The translations under genes were made by a program, and so were the position numbers. A model generated the notes under the pieces. That model was not told the origin of the DNA. It made no database searches and saw only the letters and a list, made by a program, of their open reading frames with translations. A stretch of DNA of 64,000 nt. Origin: Clostridium sp. BNL1100. GTDB lineage: Bacteria > Bacillota > Clostridia > Acetivibrionales > DSM-1351. The stretch is taken from assembly GCF_000244875.1 (NCBI RefSeq), contig NC_016791.1, forward strand, positions 3,973,001-4,037,000. Reading direction: 5' to 3'. Positions 50,301-58,204 of this stretch are shown in pieces (the stretch's first letter is position 1; each line of letters opens with the position of its first letter).

Positions 50301-52002
50301 CTGTTCCAAGATTCTGGAATGATGCCTCTACCTGAACACTCGTATCGGTATGGGTGATCTCAGGCAGATAAAATCCAACGGAGCCTACCAGATAGACGGT
50401 GATAGTCCCGGAGGTTTCAAAGGTTCTGCCGGTTTCATCGGTGAGCGTTCCCGTGAGCATATACACGCCCTTATCCCTGAAACGGATCTTGCCGCCGTCA
50501 TTGGTCAAAGCACCTTCCAGCTCATCGGCAAGTTCTTTTGCAGCTTCACCGTTTTTGGTCAGGCTCCAGTCAACCGTCAGTCCGTCTGCTTCCGTCAGAT
50601 TTGTTGAAACATCCAGTGTTGTATCTGTATGGGAAGCGGCTGGAAGTTCAAAGGCAATTCCGGCTACCGGATAGACTTTGGTGCTTTCCGTATGAGTAAA
50701 GACACGGCCGGTTTCGTCGGTGATAGATGCTGTCAGCATATATTCGCCCTTGCTCCTGAACACAAAGGTGCCACCTTCATTCCCAAGTTTACCTTCCAGG
50801 ATGTCGGCTGGCTGCACGGCTTCTCCATCCTTCTCAGTAATCCACACGATGTCGTGCCCATAGAGCTTTTCCAGCTGAAAGGCAAGTATGGTCGATTTGT
50901 CCGTGTGCGTCGTTTCCGGCAGATCAAAGCTCAGATCAATTATCGGATAGACCGTGATCTGTTTGGACAGTACGGTTTCTTTTCCTCTGGAGTTCTTTGC
51001 TGTGGCGGTCAGGGTATACTGTCCGTCCTCCTTGAACCCAATGGTACCGCCCTCCAATCCGAGGGTACCGCTGATAGCATCTTCCAGTGCCACAGGCTGC
51101 TGGGAGCCGTCCACGGCGGCTTTGGTTAACGACCAGGTGAAGTTGCTCATGTATTTCCACACAGGCATTACTTGAATTTCCGTGTCGGTATGGGCGGTCG
51201 CAGGAAGTTCAAATCGCACCTGTGCGTCCGGGTAATAATGTGAGCCTCCTCCCGAACTACCCCCGGAACCATTGCCCGGATTATCCGGCGTAGGTGTCGG
51301 AGTATGCAGAGCCGGATTTGTCGGAGCAGGTGTCGGCTGAGCTGGATTTACCGGCGTGGGTGTTGGCTGAGCCGGATTTACGGGAGTTGTCGTCGGCTGG
51401 TCCGAAGTACCGGGGGCTGGTGAAGGAGATACCTGAGTTGGCGTGGACTTTTGCGGCTTGACCTTATCGATCAGATCGTCAGCTTCACCCTTTGTCACAG
51501 GATCATTCGGATGGATCTTATTATCATCTGTGTCCCCGATGATACCGTCCTCACGGCCAATGATGAGATATCCTTTGTCCCCATCTTTGATCGCGTCCTG
51601 ATCCTCATAGCCGCTGTGTCCCTGGGTGTTTTTCGCTTCCTCATCCTTTCCGCTGATCCGCACGAGCATCTTGATGATCTCGGCGCGGGTGATGGGGTCA
51701 TCCGGAAAGAAGCCGTCCGGATAGTCGAGGGGGTCAATAATGCCGGCATCGATTAGGGCTTCAATGCTTGCCTCCGACCAGTGACCGTTAATGTCAGGAA
51801 AGCTGGGCGGGTCTTTCTCTGCGTTTGCAGTATTCAGCGGGATATCCCGCACCATAATGGCGGCGAACTCGCCGCGGGTGATGATCTCATCCTTCTGGAT
51901 GAAATTTTCCGGATGCAGGCGGTATGCCGTATAGATCCCGCCGCAGACCAGAAGTAGGAGAACAAGGGCGAGAATGCCAATGCGTTTTCCTTTTTGTTTC
52001 AT
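47350..52002 (-). CDS. Giant SLH-domain surface protein with ~11 Ig-like repeats
   Basis: 1550 residues. An N-terminal signal or anchor helix (RIGILALVLLLLVCGGIYTAY) is followed by two or three S-layer homology modules (about 35-180) that would bind secondary cell-wall polymer. Next are a Pro/Thr-rich stalk with NPAQPTPTPV repeats (about 185-240) and about eleven repeats of roughly 94 residues. Each repeat runs YP(I/V)..ISF.LP..HTDT...WSLTK.GE......G.L...GG...F...G.Y.LTA..TD..GR.F, a bacterial Ig-like pattern. Two PKD/FN3-like domains (ATDPDGDTVTLEYSG; STDPDGDAITYIWEG) and a small end domain close it. It is probably a mating-pair adhesin. No LPXTG. Confidence 0.85.
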   Translation of the reverse strand: MKQKGKRIGILALVLLLLVCGGIYTAYRLHPENFIQKDEIITRGEFAAIMVRDIPLNTANAEKDPPSFPDINGHWSEASIEALIDAGIIDPLDYPDGFFPDDPITRAEIIKMLVRISGKDEEAKNTQGHSGYEDQDAIKDGDKGYLIIGREDGIIGDTDDNKIHPNDPVTKGEADDLIDKVKPQKSTPTQVSPSPAPGTSDQPTTTPVNPAQPTPTPVNPAQPTPAPTNPALHTPTPTPDNPGNGSGGSSGGGSHYYPDAQVRFELPATAHTDTEIQVMPVWKYMSNFTWSLTKAAVDGSQQPVALEDAISGTLGLEGGTIGFKEDGQYTLTATAKNSRGKETVLSKQITVYPIIDLSFDLPETTHTDKSTILAFQLEKLYGHDIVWITEKDGEAVQPADILEGKLGNEGGTFVFRSKGEYMLTASITDETGRVFTHTESTKVYPVAGIAFELPAASHTDTTLDVSTNLTEADGLTVDWSLTKNGEAAKELADELEGALTNDGGKIRFRDKGVYMLTGTLTDETGRTFETSGTITVYLVGSVGFYLPEITHTDTSVQVEASFQNLGTAEIQWSLTRNGESVPVADYMEGKLTDTDSTVRFKEKGEYVLKAAFTDPAGRNYSYTTPIKVYPVPGITYKLPETAHTDTLVSVIPETLELDGLKVEWLLENGFGFQDFATYVDGTLDNSGGSIRFKHAGAYELIARITDEIGRVFLFENGGKIEVLPVLNISFELPESTHTDRTVDLRTRGKNNVLPVEWSLTKDGESVETSDALEGSLNAYGGKIQFKDVGSYILTASMTDALGRVFSYSASTTVYPIPSISLSVQQTWHAGEAGTVSVSGTDLENLTADWTIIQGDGGAQPYDIYTSGTLTKTGGSLTFPAKGQYELILTMTDPTGRTFIRSRSITVYPIPSISLNVQQTWHAGEVGTVSVSGTDLENLTADWTVIQGSSSAKPYSAYASGTLTKEGGSLTFPSKGQYELILTMTDPTGRTFTRSQSFMVYPIPSVSLSVQQTWYAGEAATVGVSGTDLESLTADWSVIQGNGSAKPYTAYASGTLTKAGGSLTFPSKGQYELILTLTDPTGRTFARSQSFTVYPIPTMSIGVPSLTYSGESMAVTASGTELSGAAADWLLSVDGGEAKPYTEYATGSLGISGGTLWFHTDKTVSVKLQAVVTDTNGRRFTFTSNAGLVKPIASFPFTVPSSAHIGSGFYVSLPGTSGLEGRTLNWSLTKGGSAAGYTGSLTGSGGTIAIQSTGSYVLTASTTDSTGRTFTYSQNITITNNAPNKPTGSASVTRTAKAGKLLVNFSAYATDPDGDTVTLEYSGNTSDSYYAVGAHTVKVRAKDAWGLYSDWTDITFTVSNSAPSTPVITRTPDGNSIAPGVAITITAASTDPDGDAITYIWEGRPAQTSTAYPLGKNVVRVKAVDSTGAESPWTAIVFFVADPNRGGGMTLTGPESVILEQGIAGATITNYTFTVPPVSGHSGQDFGRVRGYNILTGQWDQLDYGTTTNGITFSRSLSPGLYSQLEFYYYTNHDCMYNKSNITYSVAFYFQ
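48712..49560. repeat. Three near-identical ~282-bp tandem repeats inside the surface-protein gene
   Basis: Units beginning near 48712, 48993 and 49274 are highly similar at the DNA level; each encodes one 94-residue Ig-like repeat beginning YPIP(S)...QQTW. Flanking repeats are diverged. The high DNA identity implies recent duplication or gene conversion, and copy number could vary between strains. Confidence 0.8.
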
Positions 52003-52041
52003 GGGTTTTCAGTCCTTTCTTTTTTGATTTTGACTATGACA

Positions 52042-52072
52042 AAGCCGGAATCAGCAATCTGATCCCGGCCTT
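52042..52072 (-). terminator. Hairpin after the GMELKL-tail gene
   Basis: AAGCCGGAATCAG and CTGATCCCGGCCTT arms pair with one or two mismatches across a four-base loop. The T-run is poor, so it may be a weak terminator or processing stem ahead of the surface-protein gene. Confidence 0.4.
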
Positions 52073-52087
52073 AAGTCCTGATTGGTT

Positions 52088-52675
52088 TCATAGCTTCAGT
52101 TCCATGCCTCCGCTTTGCTCCTGCTCCCTGCGGTACGATTCCATGGCCTCCTGTGTCGGGTAGATAAGCTTTCCGTCCACCATCTCAAAAATGCAGAAGT
52201 CCTCCCGGTCGCAGACCATGATCTTGTGCTGGTAGTCCTTCTGCATGTCAATGTAGTCCTTGACCTCCTGCGCACTGCACAGCCAGACACCGGTGGTGTA
52301 GCGTCCGTCCGGCAGATAACAATAGCCGCTGTATTGCGGCTCATGGTTTTTCAAATCCAGCGCTCCCACGGGACGAATCTGTGACAGCTGGAGTCTGGCC
52401 TGATCGGACAGGATCTCCGGCTTTGCAATACCGAACACGTCACTCCGGTTCCAGCGGATTTTTTCTCCTTCCGCCAGGGAAACGGTAAAGATTGAGCGGC
52501 TGATGGGATTAGGATTGCTGCCGTTTCCTCCGGTGCAAAAGTACAGCTGGTGTTTTGCCTCCCGGCAGTCCTCCGGCAGTGCGGAAGGATGCAGGACAAT
52601 GACCTTTCCGCTGATGGGCATGTCATATCCGGTCTGTAAGCAGTCCTCCTGAGAAAATAATGTTTTTTCACTCAT
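52088..52675 (-). CDS. ICE protein of unknown function with GGMELKL tail
   Basis: 195 residues from the ATG at 52675; the longer frame is a shadow of the AbrB gene. It starts MSEKTLFSQEDCLQTGYDMPISGKVIVLHPSALPEDC. The middle (LYFCTGGNGSNPNPISRSIFTVSL) is Cys/Gly/Asn-rich, and the C-terminal half resembles a small alpha/beta domain (KIMVCDREDFCIFEMVDGKLIYPTQEAMESY). It ends EQSGGMELKL. Not a family I can name. It overlaps the AbrB gene by 8 bp. Confidence 0.68.
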   Translation of the reverse strand: MSEKTLFSQEDCLQTGYDMPISGKVIVLHPSALPEDCREAKHQLYFCTGGNGSNPNPISRSIFTVSLAEGEKIRWNRSDVFGIAKPEILSDQARLQLSQIRPVGALDLKNHEPQYSGYCYLPDGRYTTGVWLCSAQEVKDYIDMQKDYQHKIMVCDREDFCIFEMVDGKLIYPTQEAMESYRREQEQSGGMELKL

Positions 52676-52961
52676 GACGCTGCCCCTTTCTCTGCTCGAT
52701 GAGTTCCAGCAGCCGTGCAGCGATGGCGATCTGTGTGCCCTCCGGCATCTCACGGATAGCGGCATGGACAAAGGCTTCCACCGCCTCCGGCGATTGATCA
52801 CCCACCTCGATGAGATCCACTTTTTTGATGCTGATAGTTCCCTGGCTGATGCCCAGCCTGACAATATCACCATAGTCCATGCCAGAGGAGGATCGGAGTT
52901 CTTTGGGGATCAGGACACGCCCCTTGCCGTCTACGATTTTGTAAATAGGCTTTGCTTTCAT
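52668..52961 (-). CDS. AbrB/SpoVT-type transition regulator
   Basis: 97 residues. The swapped-hairpin DNA-binding domain is clear (IYKIVDGKGRVLIPKELRSSSGMDYGDIVRLG, residues 6-37). The C-terminal half is helical and could oligomerise. It lies second in the leftward operon after an acidic AbrB-like protein, with overlapping stop/start (ATGA). It probably regulates the transfer or surface genes. Confidence 0.85.
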   Translation of the reverse strand: MKAKPIYKIVDGKGRVLIPKELRSSSGMDYGDIVRLGISQGTISIKKVDLIEVGDQSPEAVEAFVHAAIREMPEGTQIAIAARLLELIEQRKGQRHE

Positions 52962-53401
52962 ACGAAGTAACCCTCCTTTTTCATAACCTCCCGAACGGTG
53001 TCGGAGTGGATGCCCAGGTTGTCAAACAGCCCGTGCAGTTCATCCGGCAGACGATCCAGCGGGTCGGCGGGTCGGATCTTGATTTCTCTGTCCCCGCAGA
53101 TGATGTCCAGATCGCTATCCAAAGGGATATTCGCATCTTCCAGCAGGGAATAAGGCAGGGTCAGATCATCTTCCTCTTCCGGTTCTTCCTCCTCATCCAT
53201 CTCCTGTGCGTTGTGAATGGTGATATCCAAGGGTTCTGTCATAATAAGAATCATTGGGTACGGATAGTTTTCTTCCTCCGAAACCGTGAGGGTGACGTAC
53301 ACCTCGTCACCGGGCTTTAACCCGGCTGCGCTTACGGTTTCCTCCGAAAAAATAAGGTAGCCTTTGTTGTCTACAGCAGATTTCATTTCAATCATTTTCA
53401 T
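52958..53401 (-). CDS. Acidic protein with an AbrB-like N-terminus
   Basis: 147 residues. The first 40 residues (EMKSAVDNKGYLIFSEETVSAAGLKPGDEVYVTL) resemble an AbrB/MazE swapped-hairpin but with few basic residues, followed by an acidic stretch (EMDEEEEPEEEDD, about 69-81). Strong acidity makes DNA binding doubtful. It could be an antagonist or a partner of the adjacent AbrB-type regulator, by analogy with DNA-mimic proteins (inference). The start has AAGGAGG. Confidence 0.62.
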   Translation of the reverse strand: MKMIEMKSAVDNKGYLIFSEETVSAAGLKPGDEVYVTLTVSEEENYPYPMILIMTEPLDITIHNAQEMDEEEEPEEEDDLTLPYSLLEDANIPLDSDLDIICGDREIKIRPADPLDRLPDELHGLFDNLGIHSDTVREVMKKEGYFV

Positions 53402-53415
53402 AGGGATTTCCTCCT

Positions 53416-54372
53416 TTAAGTTAGCCCCTCAGTGGGGTCATCGTTGTTTGCCGAAAACAGGTCGGCGTCAAAGAGATTCATTTGGGACGGCATGTCCCGC
53501 AGACGCTCGCCGGTATCGTAATTTGAAATCAGGACTTCGGCGTATTCACAGCCGTTGTCGTAACGCTGCGCCAAGTTATTGAGGCGGCTGACTGACTCGA
53601 TGCAAAAGCCCTGATACAGCTCCCGGATAAATTCGCAGTCGTTGTAGCTGACCAGCCATTTTCCCTGACAAGCTGCAAGGGTATCCCGCAGCCTTGTATG
53701 ATCTTCCTTTTTAAATTCCACGGCGTAGTGTCCTTCCGTCTGGTAATAGGGAGGGTCGCAGTAGATGAAGGCGTTCTCCCGGCTGTATTGCTTGATCAAA
53801 TCCTCAAAATCCTTGTTTTCAATGATGGTATCCTTGAGCCTCCGGCTGCCCTGCCAGAGCAGGTGGAAGGTTCTGCGGATATCGAAGGGCTGGCAGCCGT
53901 AGCTGGTGCAGCCGCTTCCGTAGCTTAAGCGGATGAGCCGGTAAAAGGCGGCGGCGCGCTTCACATCATTCATCTGCGCGTATTCCAAGAGGATGGGCTC
54001 GATTTCCTCAAACTGCGGCTCTGTGAGATACTGCTCGGCAATCTCCAGTTCCTCCCGCAGATACTCGTTTGTGAACTCCTCCTTCGTCAGATACTTTTTC
54101 AGGACATTGAATTCATCGCGGCCGTTGAGAGGAAAGAAGTTCAGCTCCTTTAAGAGAGCCAGGGGACGGTCACGGACACAGCGGAACAGGTTTGCCAGGT
54201 CGGAATTAAAATCGTTGTAGACCTCCATGGCAGTATCGGGTGGCTTACCAAACAGCACCCAGCCTCCGCCGCCGAAGACTTCAATGTACCGTCCGAACTC
54301 CTTTGGCATCCGCTGATAGATCATCTCCCGCAGTGCTTTCTTGCCGCCCACCCAGCTGATGATGCTGTTCAT
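53416..54372 (-). CDS. dam: Dam-family DNA N6-adenine methyltransferase
   Basis: 318 residues. SAM-binding motif YIEVFGGGGWVLFGK and catalytic motif IYCDPPYYQTEGHY place it in the D12/Dam class. The start WVGGKKALREMIYQ is the typical N-terminal motif. No cognate endonuclease is nearby, so it is an orphan enzyme, likely to guard ICE DNA against host restriction or to mark it during transfer. The ATG at 54372 follows GGTGATC; the end (TEGLT) lacks the Met tail, but SQMNLF occurs about 24 residues before. Confidence 0.9.
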   Translation of the reverse strand: MNSIISWVGGKKALREMIYQRMPKEFGRYIEVFGGGGWVLFGKPPDTAMEVYNDFNSDLANLFRCVRDRPLALLKELNFFPLNGRDEFNVLKKYLTKEEFTNEYLREELEIAEQYLTEPQFEEIEPILLEYAQMNDVKRAAAFYRLIRLSYGSGCTSYGCQPFDIRRTFHLLWQGSRRLKDTIIENKDFEDLIKQYSRENAFIYCDPPYYQTEGHYAVEFKKEDHTRLRDTLAACQGKWLVSYNDCEFIRELYQGFCIESVSRLNNLAQRYDNGCEYAEVLISNYDTGERLRDMPSQMNLFDADLFSANNDDPTEGLT

Positions 54373-54377
54373 TTTGA

Positions 54378-54581
54378 TCACCTGCCTTTGCTTCGGAGGT
54401 TAATTTTCTCCATATCGGTTTTCATACAGGAGCCGTCTGCGCTCCAGCAGATAAATCCAACGCCGGGATAGGGACAGCCCTCGCAGCGGGAGGGATCTTT
54501 TGGCGGCGGCACGACGTACTTTTTTGGCGGGCCGGTCACTCCCGCGCCTGTCTTTTGTTCTGGGGTTATATCATAGTTCAT
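54378..54581 (-). CDS. Small Cys-containing ICE protein
   Basis: 67 residues. A Pro/Lys-rich first half leads into SRCEGCPYPGVGFICWSADGSCMKTDM, with four Cys (CxxC then two more) spaced to bind zinc or an Fe-S cluster. The stop overlaps the region just before dam (5-bp gap). Unrecognised family; it may be a small zinc-ribbon partner of the methyltransferase. Confidence 0.65.
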   Translation of the reverse strand: MNYDITPEQKTGAGVTGPPKKYVVPPPKDPSRCEGCPYPGVGFICWSADGSCMKTDMEKINLRSKGR

Positions 54582-54609
54582 GATTCAGCTCCTTTCTCGG
54601 AAAACAAAA

Positions 54610-54642
54610 AAGGCGCTGCCTTTTTTTATAAGACAGCGCCTT
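54610..54642 (-). terminator. Terminator after the ArdA-like gene
   Basis: AAGGCGCTG/CAGCGCCTT arms with an AT-rich loop and T-runs on both sides, 26 bp after the stop of the 400-residue gene. It separates it from the small Cys protein and dam. Confidence 0.75.
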
Positions 54643-54667
54643 TTCGTTCTATTATCTTTGTTGTGGG

Positions 54668-55870
54668 TTACAGCATCTGCTGACCAAGTGCGGGACTTGA
54701 ATATTCCAGAGTCATCTCCCGGTTGCCCAGCCGGATTATGCCATAGGGCGTAGCGCAAATATTTGCTTCCTTCATCAGATCAGAATCGCATCGGGAGAAA
54801 TGAATGTGCTTGAGCATTGGATCATCTTCCGGGATGTGATATCGTTTCAGGAATTCCTGCCTGGCGTAATCTTCAGGGGAGGACAGCTCCGGATAAAAAT
54901 CAAAGCAATCCATGTTCTGTGTAATATCAAGGGCCAGGTCGATATCGGTACAGTCCATCAGCTCAAGAGCTGCTTTGAACTTCGCTTCCTGACCTTGGCA
55001 GCGGAGTTCATAAATCTTTTCTGCCAGCAGCTTTATTTTTTCGATGTCCTCATAGTCACCAAACACACCATTTAATTTGGGGACAGAGCTTTTATTGGTA
55101 TACACCACGCATCCATCAAAATTTTTAATGCCCTGTTCCTTTAATACTTCCGATATCTCATCCGGTGTAGCGGGCAGTTTAAGTATTGTACATTCGTCAA
55201 TATCCGACGGATAAAATGTACCATCACATACCAGGAGTTCAAAGACATAGTTCTCCAGGAAAGATTGCTCCGGCAAGTGGATACCATCATAAACTGTTTC
55301 CCAACTCCCAGAGCCATTTACTACATAAAAATCGTTGTGAAAGATACCACCTTCCGCTTCCTGACGCGCACGACCGATTTTTTCATAGTCCAGCAAGTCC
55401 AGAAGCTCCTGCTGATATTCTGGAGGTACATGATTGACCGCATCTATAAAATCATTGTCGACATAGAATTTGCCGAGTTCCCGATCATTTTTAGCAGGTA
55501 CTGCATGAGCATCACCAAGATTGTATGTTTGGTTGATCAGGTCATGCATTGCCAGATTGCCCTCGCCCACTAACGCACAGCCGGTGAAGGCGATGCGGTC
55601 ATGCTCGCTCAACTCACTTATACGGTATGCAAGGAAGTTCAGCTCAGCAAGAGGAGGATTTTCTGGAATAAAACTCAGTTCCTCTCCCTGCATATTGAAG
55701 CACTCCACAACCTGATATGGCTGATCATCTGTGACTCTTGCACGATGTAGTGCGTCCTGTATTTCGTCCCGGCTTGCGGGGAGTTTCAGATATGCGCCGG
55801 AGTATGCGGGCGCGTCGTACAGGTCCGACCGCATCAGTGTCACAGTCATCACCTTTTCCTTTTCTGACAT
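54668..55870 (-). CDS. ArdA-like antirestriction protein with LGQQML tail
   Basis: 400 residues, acidic. It shows an internal duplication (LKLPASRDEIQDALHRARV near 28 and LKLPATPDEISEVLKEQGI in the second half). The segment MHDLINQTYNLGDAHAVPAKNDRELGKFYVDNDF resembles the ArdA-type DNA-mimic proteins of Firmicutes elements. ArdA blocks type I restriction on entry, so early position in the operon is sensible. It ends ALGQQML, a weak tail-group member. Homology is judged by eye, so it could be another DUF of similar build. Confidence 0.55.
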   Translation of the reverse strand: MSEKEKVMTVTLMRSDLYDAPAYSGAYLKLPASRDEIQDALHRARVTDDQPYQVVECFNMQGEELSFIPENPPLAELNFLAYRISELSEHDRIAFTGCALVGEGNLAMHDLINQTYNLGDAHAVPAKNDRELGKFYVDNDFIDAVNHVPPEYQQELLDLLDYEKIGRARQEAEGGIFHNDFYVVNGSGSWETVYDGIHLPEQSFLENYVFELLVCDGTFYPSDIDECTILKLPATPDEISEVLKEQGIKNFDGCVVYTNKSSVPKLNGVFGDYEDIEKIKLLAEKIYELRCQGQEAKFKAALELMDCTDIDLALDITQNMDCFDFYPELSSPEDYARQEFLKRYHIPEDDPMLKHIHFSRCDSDLMKEANICATPYGIIRLGNREMTLEYSSPALGQQML

Positions 55871-55929
55871 TGATTATCTCCTTTCTGAAATAAAAAAAGC
55901 GCCCTTCAGTTTTATAAAACCAAAAGACG

Positions 55930-56256
55930 CTACATGTTCATCTGCATCCCCTGATCAGGATAGAGGATGGCGAATCTTGCGTTTTGCAGATTTGTAACCG
56001 CATTACTTTTCAAGAATTCGGGATGAGATTTAAGCCACTGGAGATCTTCGACGGTTGCATCTTGAGGTTCCCCCTCGCCATAACGGAAGGATTTAACCGC
56101 CACTGTGATGTATTCTGAACCGCCGCAGTCCTCAACCAGTTCTTTATATAGCTGGGAGTTTTGTATGTCCTCCACTTCGGGAACCCCACTCATGAGTCCA
56201 ACGTCGCGGATGCCAGTGTTGGTTTCCAGGCCGATGATGGAAAATATCTTGCTCAC
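55930..56256 (-). CDS. Small ICE protein of unknown function with GMQMNM tail
   Basis: 108 residues from a GTG preceded by GGAGG. Starts MSKIFSIIGLETNTGIRDVGLMSGVPEVEDIQNSQLYKEL; the end is YPDQGMQMNM. No motif recognised. It follows the 170-residue gene immediately (stop and start adjacent), so both are translated together. Homologous proteins are likely in related ICEs, but I cannot name the family. Confidence 0.68.
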   Translation of the reverse strand: MSKIFSIIGLETNTGIRDVGLMSGVPEVEDIQNSQLYKELVEDCGGSEYITVAVKSFRYGEGEPQDATVEDLQWLKSHPEFLKSNAVTNLQNARFAILYPDQGMQMNM

Positions 56257-56769
56257 TTACATTCCTCCCATCATCGGACCGCTGTAACCGAGAGCGGGAG
56301 CGCTGTTTTTCATTTCCTTCTCCGGCTTGATGGAGTAATTCTCATCATTCCAGAGGCTGACATAAATCTCGCCGTCTGGCGTTTTGATAGGGCGCTGTTC
56401 TAGGCTTTCCCCGAAGCCATCTGCATTTTGTCCAACCACAAAATTCAAAAGCTCGGCTGTTTCCTCACCAGAAAGAGCTTCTGTTAGCCCGGCGGTCATG
56501 ACTCCCCACAGCTCACCATCGCAGACTTCCACGGATGGATACAGGCTGTGTACCTTTTCCTTCAGCGCATCCTCATGGATGTATTCCGCAAGGCCGCGGT
56601 CATTTTTAAATTGCCGGTTCTCTTTGACGATGGCAGCGAGGATAGCATCTTCATAAGAGACAGCATCTGCAGGGGTGATTTCCACCGGATTGTCCTCCAC
56701 TCCATACTCGCCCTGGGGGTAAGTCACGATCTTCAGAGGGAAAAAGATACGCATTGTTTCGTTTGCCAT
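56257..56769 (-). CDS. First gene of the ICE operon, unknown function, GPMMGGM tail
   Basis: 170 residues, from the ATG preceded by GGAGG. Acidic alpha/beta protein (ITPADAVSYEDAILAAIVKENRQFKNDRGLAEYI; YPSVEVCDGELWGVMTAGLTEALSGEETAELLNFVVGQNADGFGESLEQRPI). The end SAPALGYSGPMMGGM is a loose tail-group member. It is the rightmost ICE-type gene and follows a hairpin in its leader. Proteins like it are common in clostridial elements as DUFs. Confidence 0.68.
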   Translation of the reverse strand: MANETMRIFFPLKIVTYPQGEYGVEDNPVEITPADAVSYEDAILAAIVKENRQFKNDRGLAEYIHEDALKEKVHSLYPSVEVCDGELWGVMTAGLTEALSGEETAELLNFVVGQNADGFGESLEQRPIKTPDGEIYVSLWNDENYSIKPEKEMKNSAPALGYSGPMMGGM

Positions 56770-56814
56770 TTCGGTTTCCTCCATTCTTTTTCGCCACATC
56801 AGGCAATAAAAAAA

Positions 56815-56852
56815 GAGGCTATGCTTCTCATAAAAAAGAAAAACATAGCCTC
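56815..56852 (-). terminator. Terminator or attenuator ahead of the ICE operon
   Basis: GAGGCTATG/CATAGCCTC arms with a long A/T loop, then seven Ts on the minus strand, 46 bp before the first ICE gene start. Either it blocks read-in from the flank or it attenuates an ICE transcript that starts further right. No promoter is clear between 56853 and 57056. Confidence 0.72.
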
Positions 56853-57056
56853 ATGTGCTTCTGCCTGACGGCAGATTTAGAAAATTGTTTTGGGTATATG
56901 AAAACAAAGGCATCAAGATTTATCATCTCAATACCTTTGGATTTTCAATTCAATTCTATTAATTTTTCCATTTAGCATAATTGATCCTATATACCAATAG
57001 ATAATACCAAACTCATACGATACCAGTTTATAAAGTGTCACATGAATAATTTGTCA

Positions 57057-57548
<492 letters not shown>

Positions 57549-57566
57549 TATCTATATTTTCCTCCC

Positions 57567-57905
57567 TTAACTCTTATTTTCATTTTCTATAACCTCACAG
57601 GTACATATCTTATTTATACTCCCTTCGGCTATTGATTGGCCAAGCTGAATAAGTTCCTTTATTCTTTCGTCAGAAATATAATAATAGATATTCTTTCCTT
57701 CTTTAATTGACTTTACAAAATTACACCATTTCAAACATTTTAACTGCATTGATATAAGACTTTGGGAGCAACATAAATCTTCGGCCAGTTCACCTACGTT
57801 TTTTTTATCATTTAATAAAGAAATAATAATTTGGTATCTTGTAGGATTAGATAGTCCGTGAAAAAACTTTGTATACGCTTCAATTTGTTCATTTTTAATT
57901 TGCAT
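57567..57905 (-). CDS. ArsR/SmtB-family metal-responsive regulator
   Basis: About 112 residues from the ATG preceded by GAGAGGT, right after the MerT-like stop. The winged helix is clear (LSNPTRYQIIISLL; ELAEDLCCSQSLISMQLKCLKWCNFV), with a vicinal Cys pair (LCCSQ) in the recognition helix region and CTCEV near the end. These Cys could sense Hg(II), Cd(II) or As(III). It lies between the transporter and the chaperone genes in place of a MerR. Confidence 0.82.
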   Translation of the reverse strand: MQIKNEQIEAYTKFFHGLSNPTRYQIIISLLNDKKNVGELAEDLCCSQSLISMQLKCLKWCNFVKSIKEGKNIYYYISDERIKELIQLGQSIAEGSINKICTCEVIENENKS

Positions 57906-57907
57906 AA

Positions 57908-58204
57908 CTACCTCTCTAAAAAGTACGAATATGAAATAAATCCAACAGATATTACCGTTGAAATCCATAGAATAATTCTTGTGGTTTTTGGTGTACTCTT
58001 ATTTTTTGCTATTATATAGTGAGCTACACCAAGCATTAATGCTGTTATTACTATGAAAACGTTTTTATAAGGTGTAATAACTGGAGCAAAAGAAAGACCT
58101 ATACCGCTCAAACCAAGAACTGATAATAGAGGGATTCCAATACAACATATTGATGCAAAAAAAGATGATATAATTGATCCTACACTTAATATTTTCTCTT
58201 TCAT
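57908..58204 (-). CDS. merT: MerT-like mercuric/thiophilic metal transporter
   Basis: 98 residues with about three membrane segments. The first (GSIISSFFASICCIGIPLLSVLGLSGIG) carries the paired Cys of MerT-type importers. No MerP-like secreted protein, MerA reductase or MerR is visible in the window, so a full mer pathway is absent here. It begins a three-gene operon with an ArsR regulator and a CopZ-like protein, which could deliver the metal on. Substrate is inferred. It has a GGAGG ribosome site. Confidence 0.72.
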   Translation of the reverse strand: MKEKILSVGSIISSFFASICCIGIPLLSVLGLSGIGLSFAPVITPYKNVFIVITALMLGVAHYIIAKNKSTPKTTRIILWISTVISVGFISYSYFLER

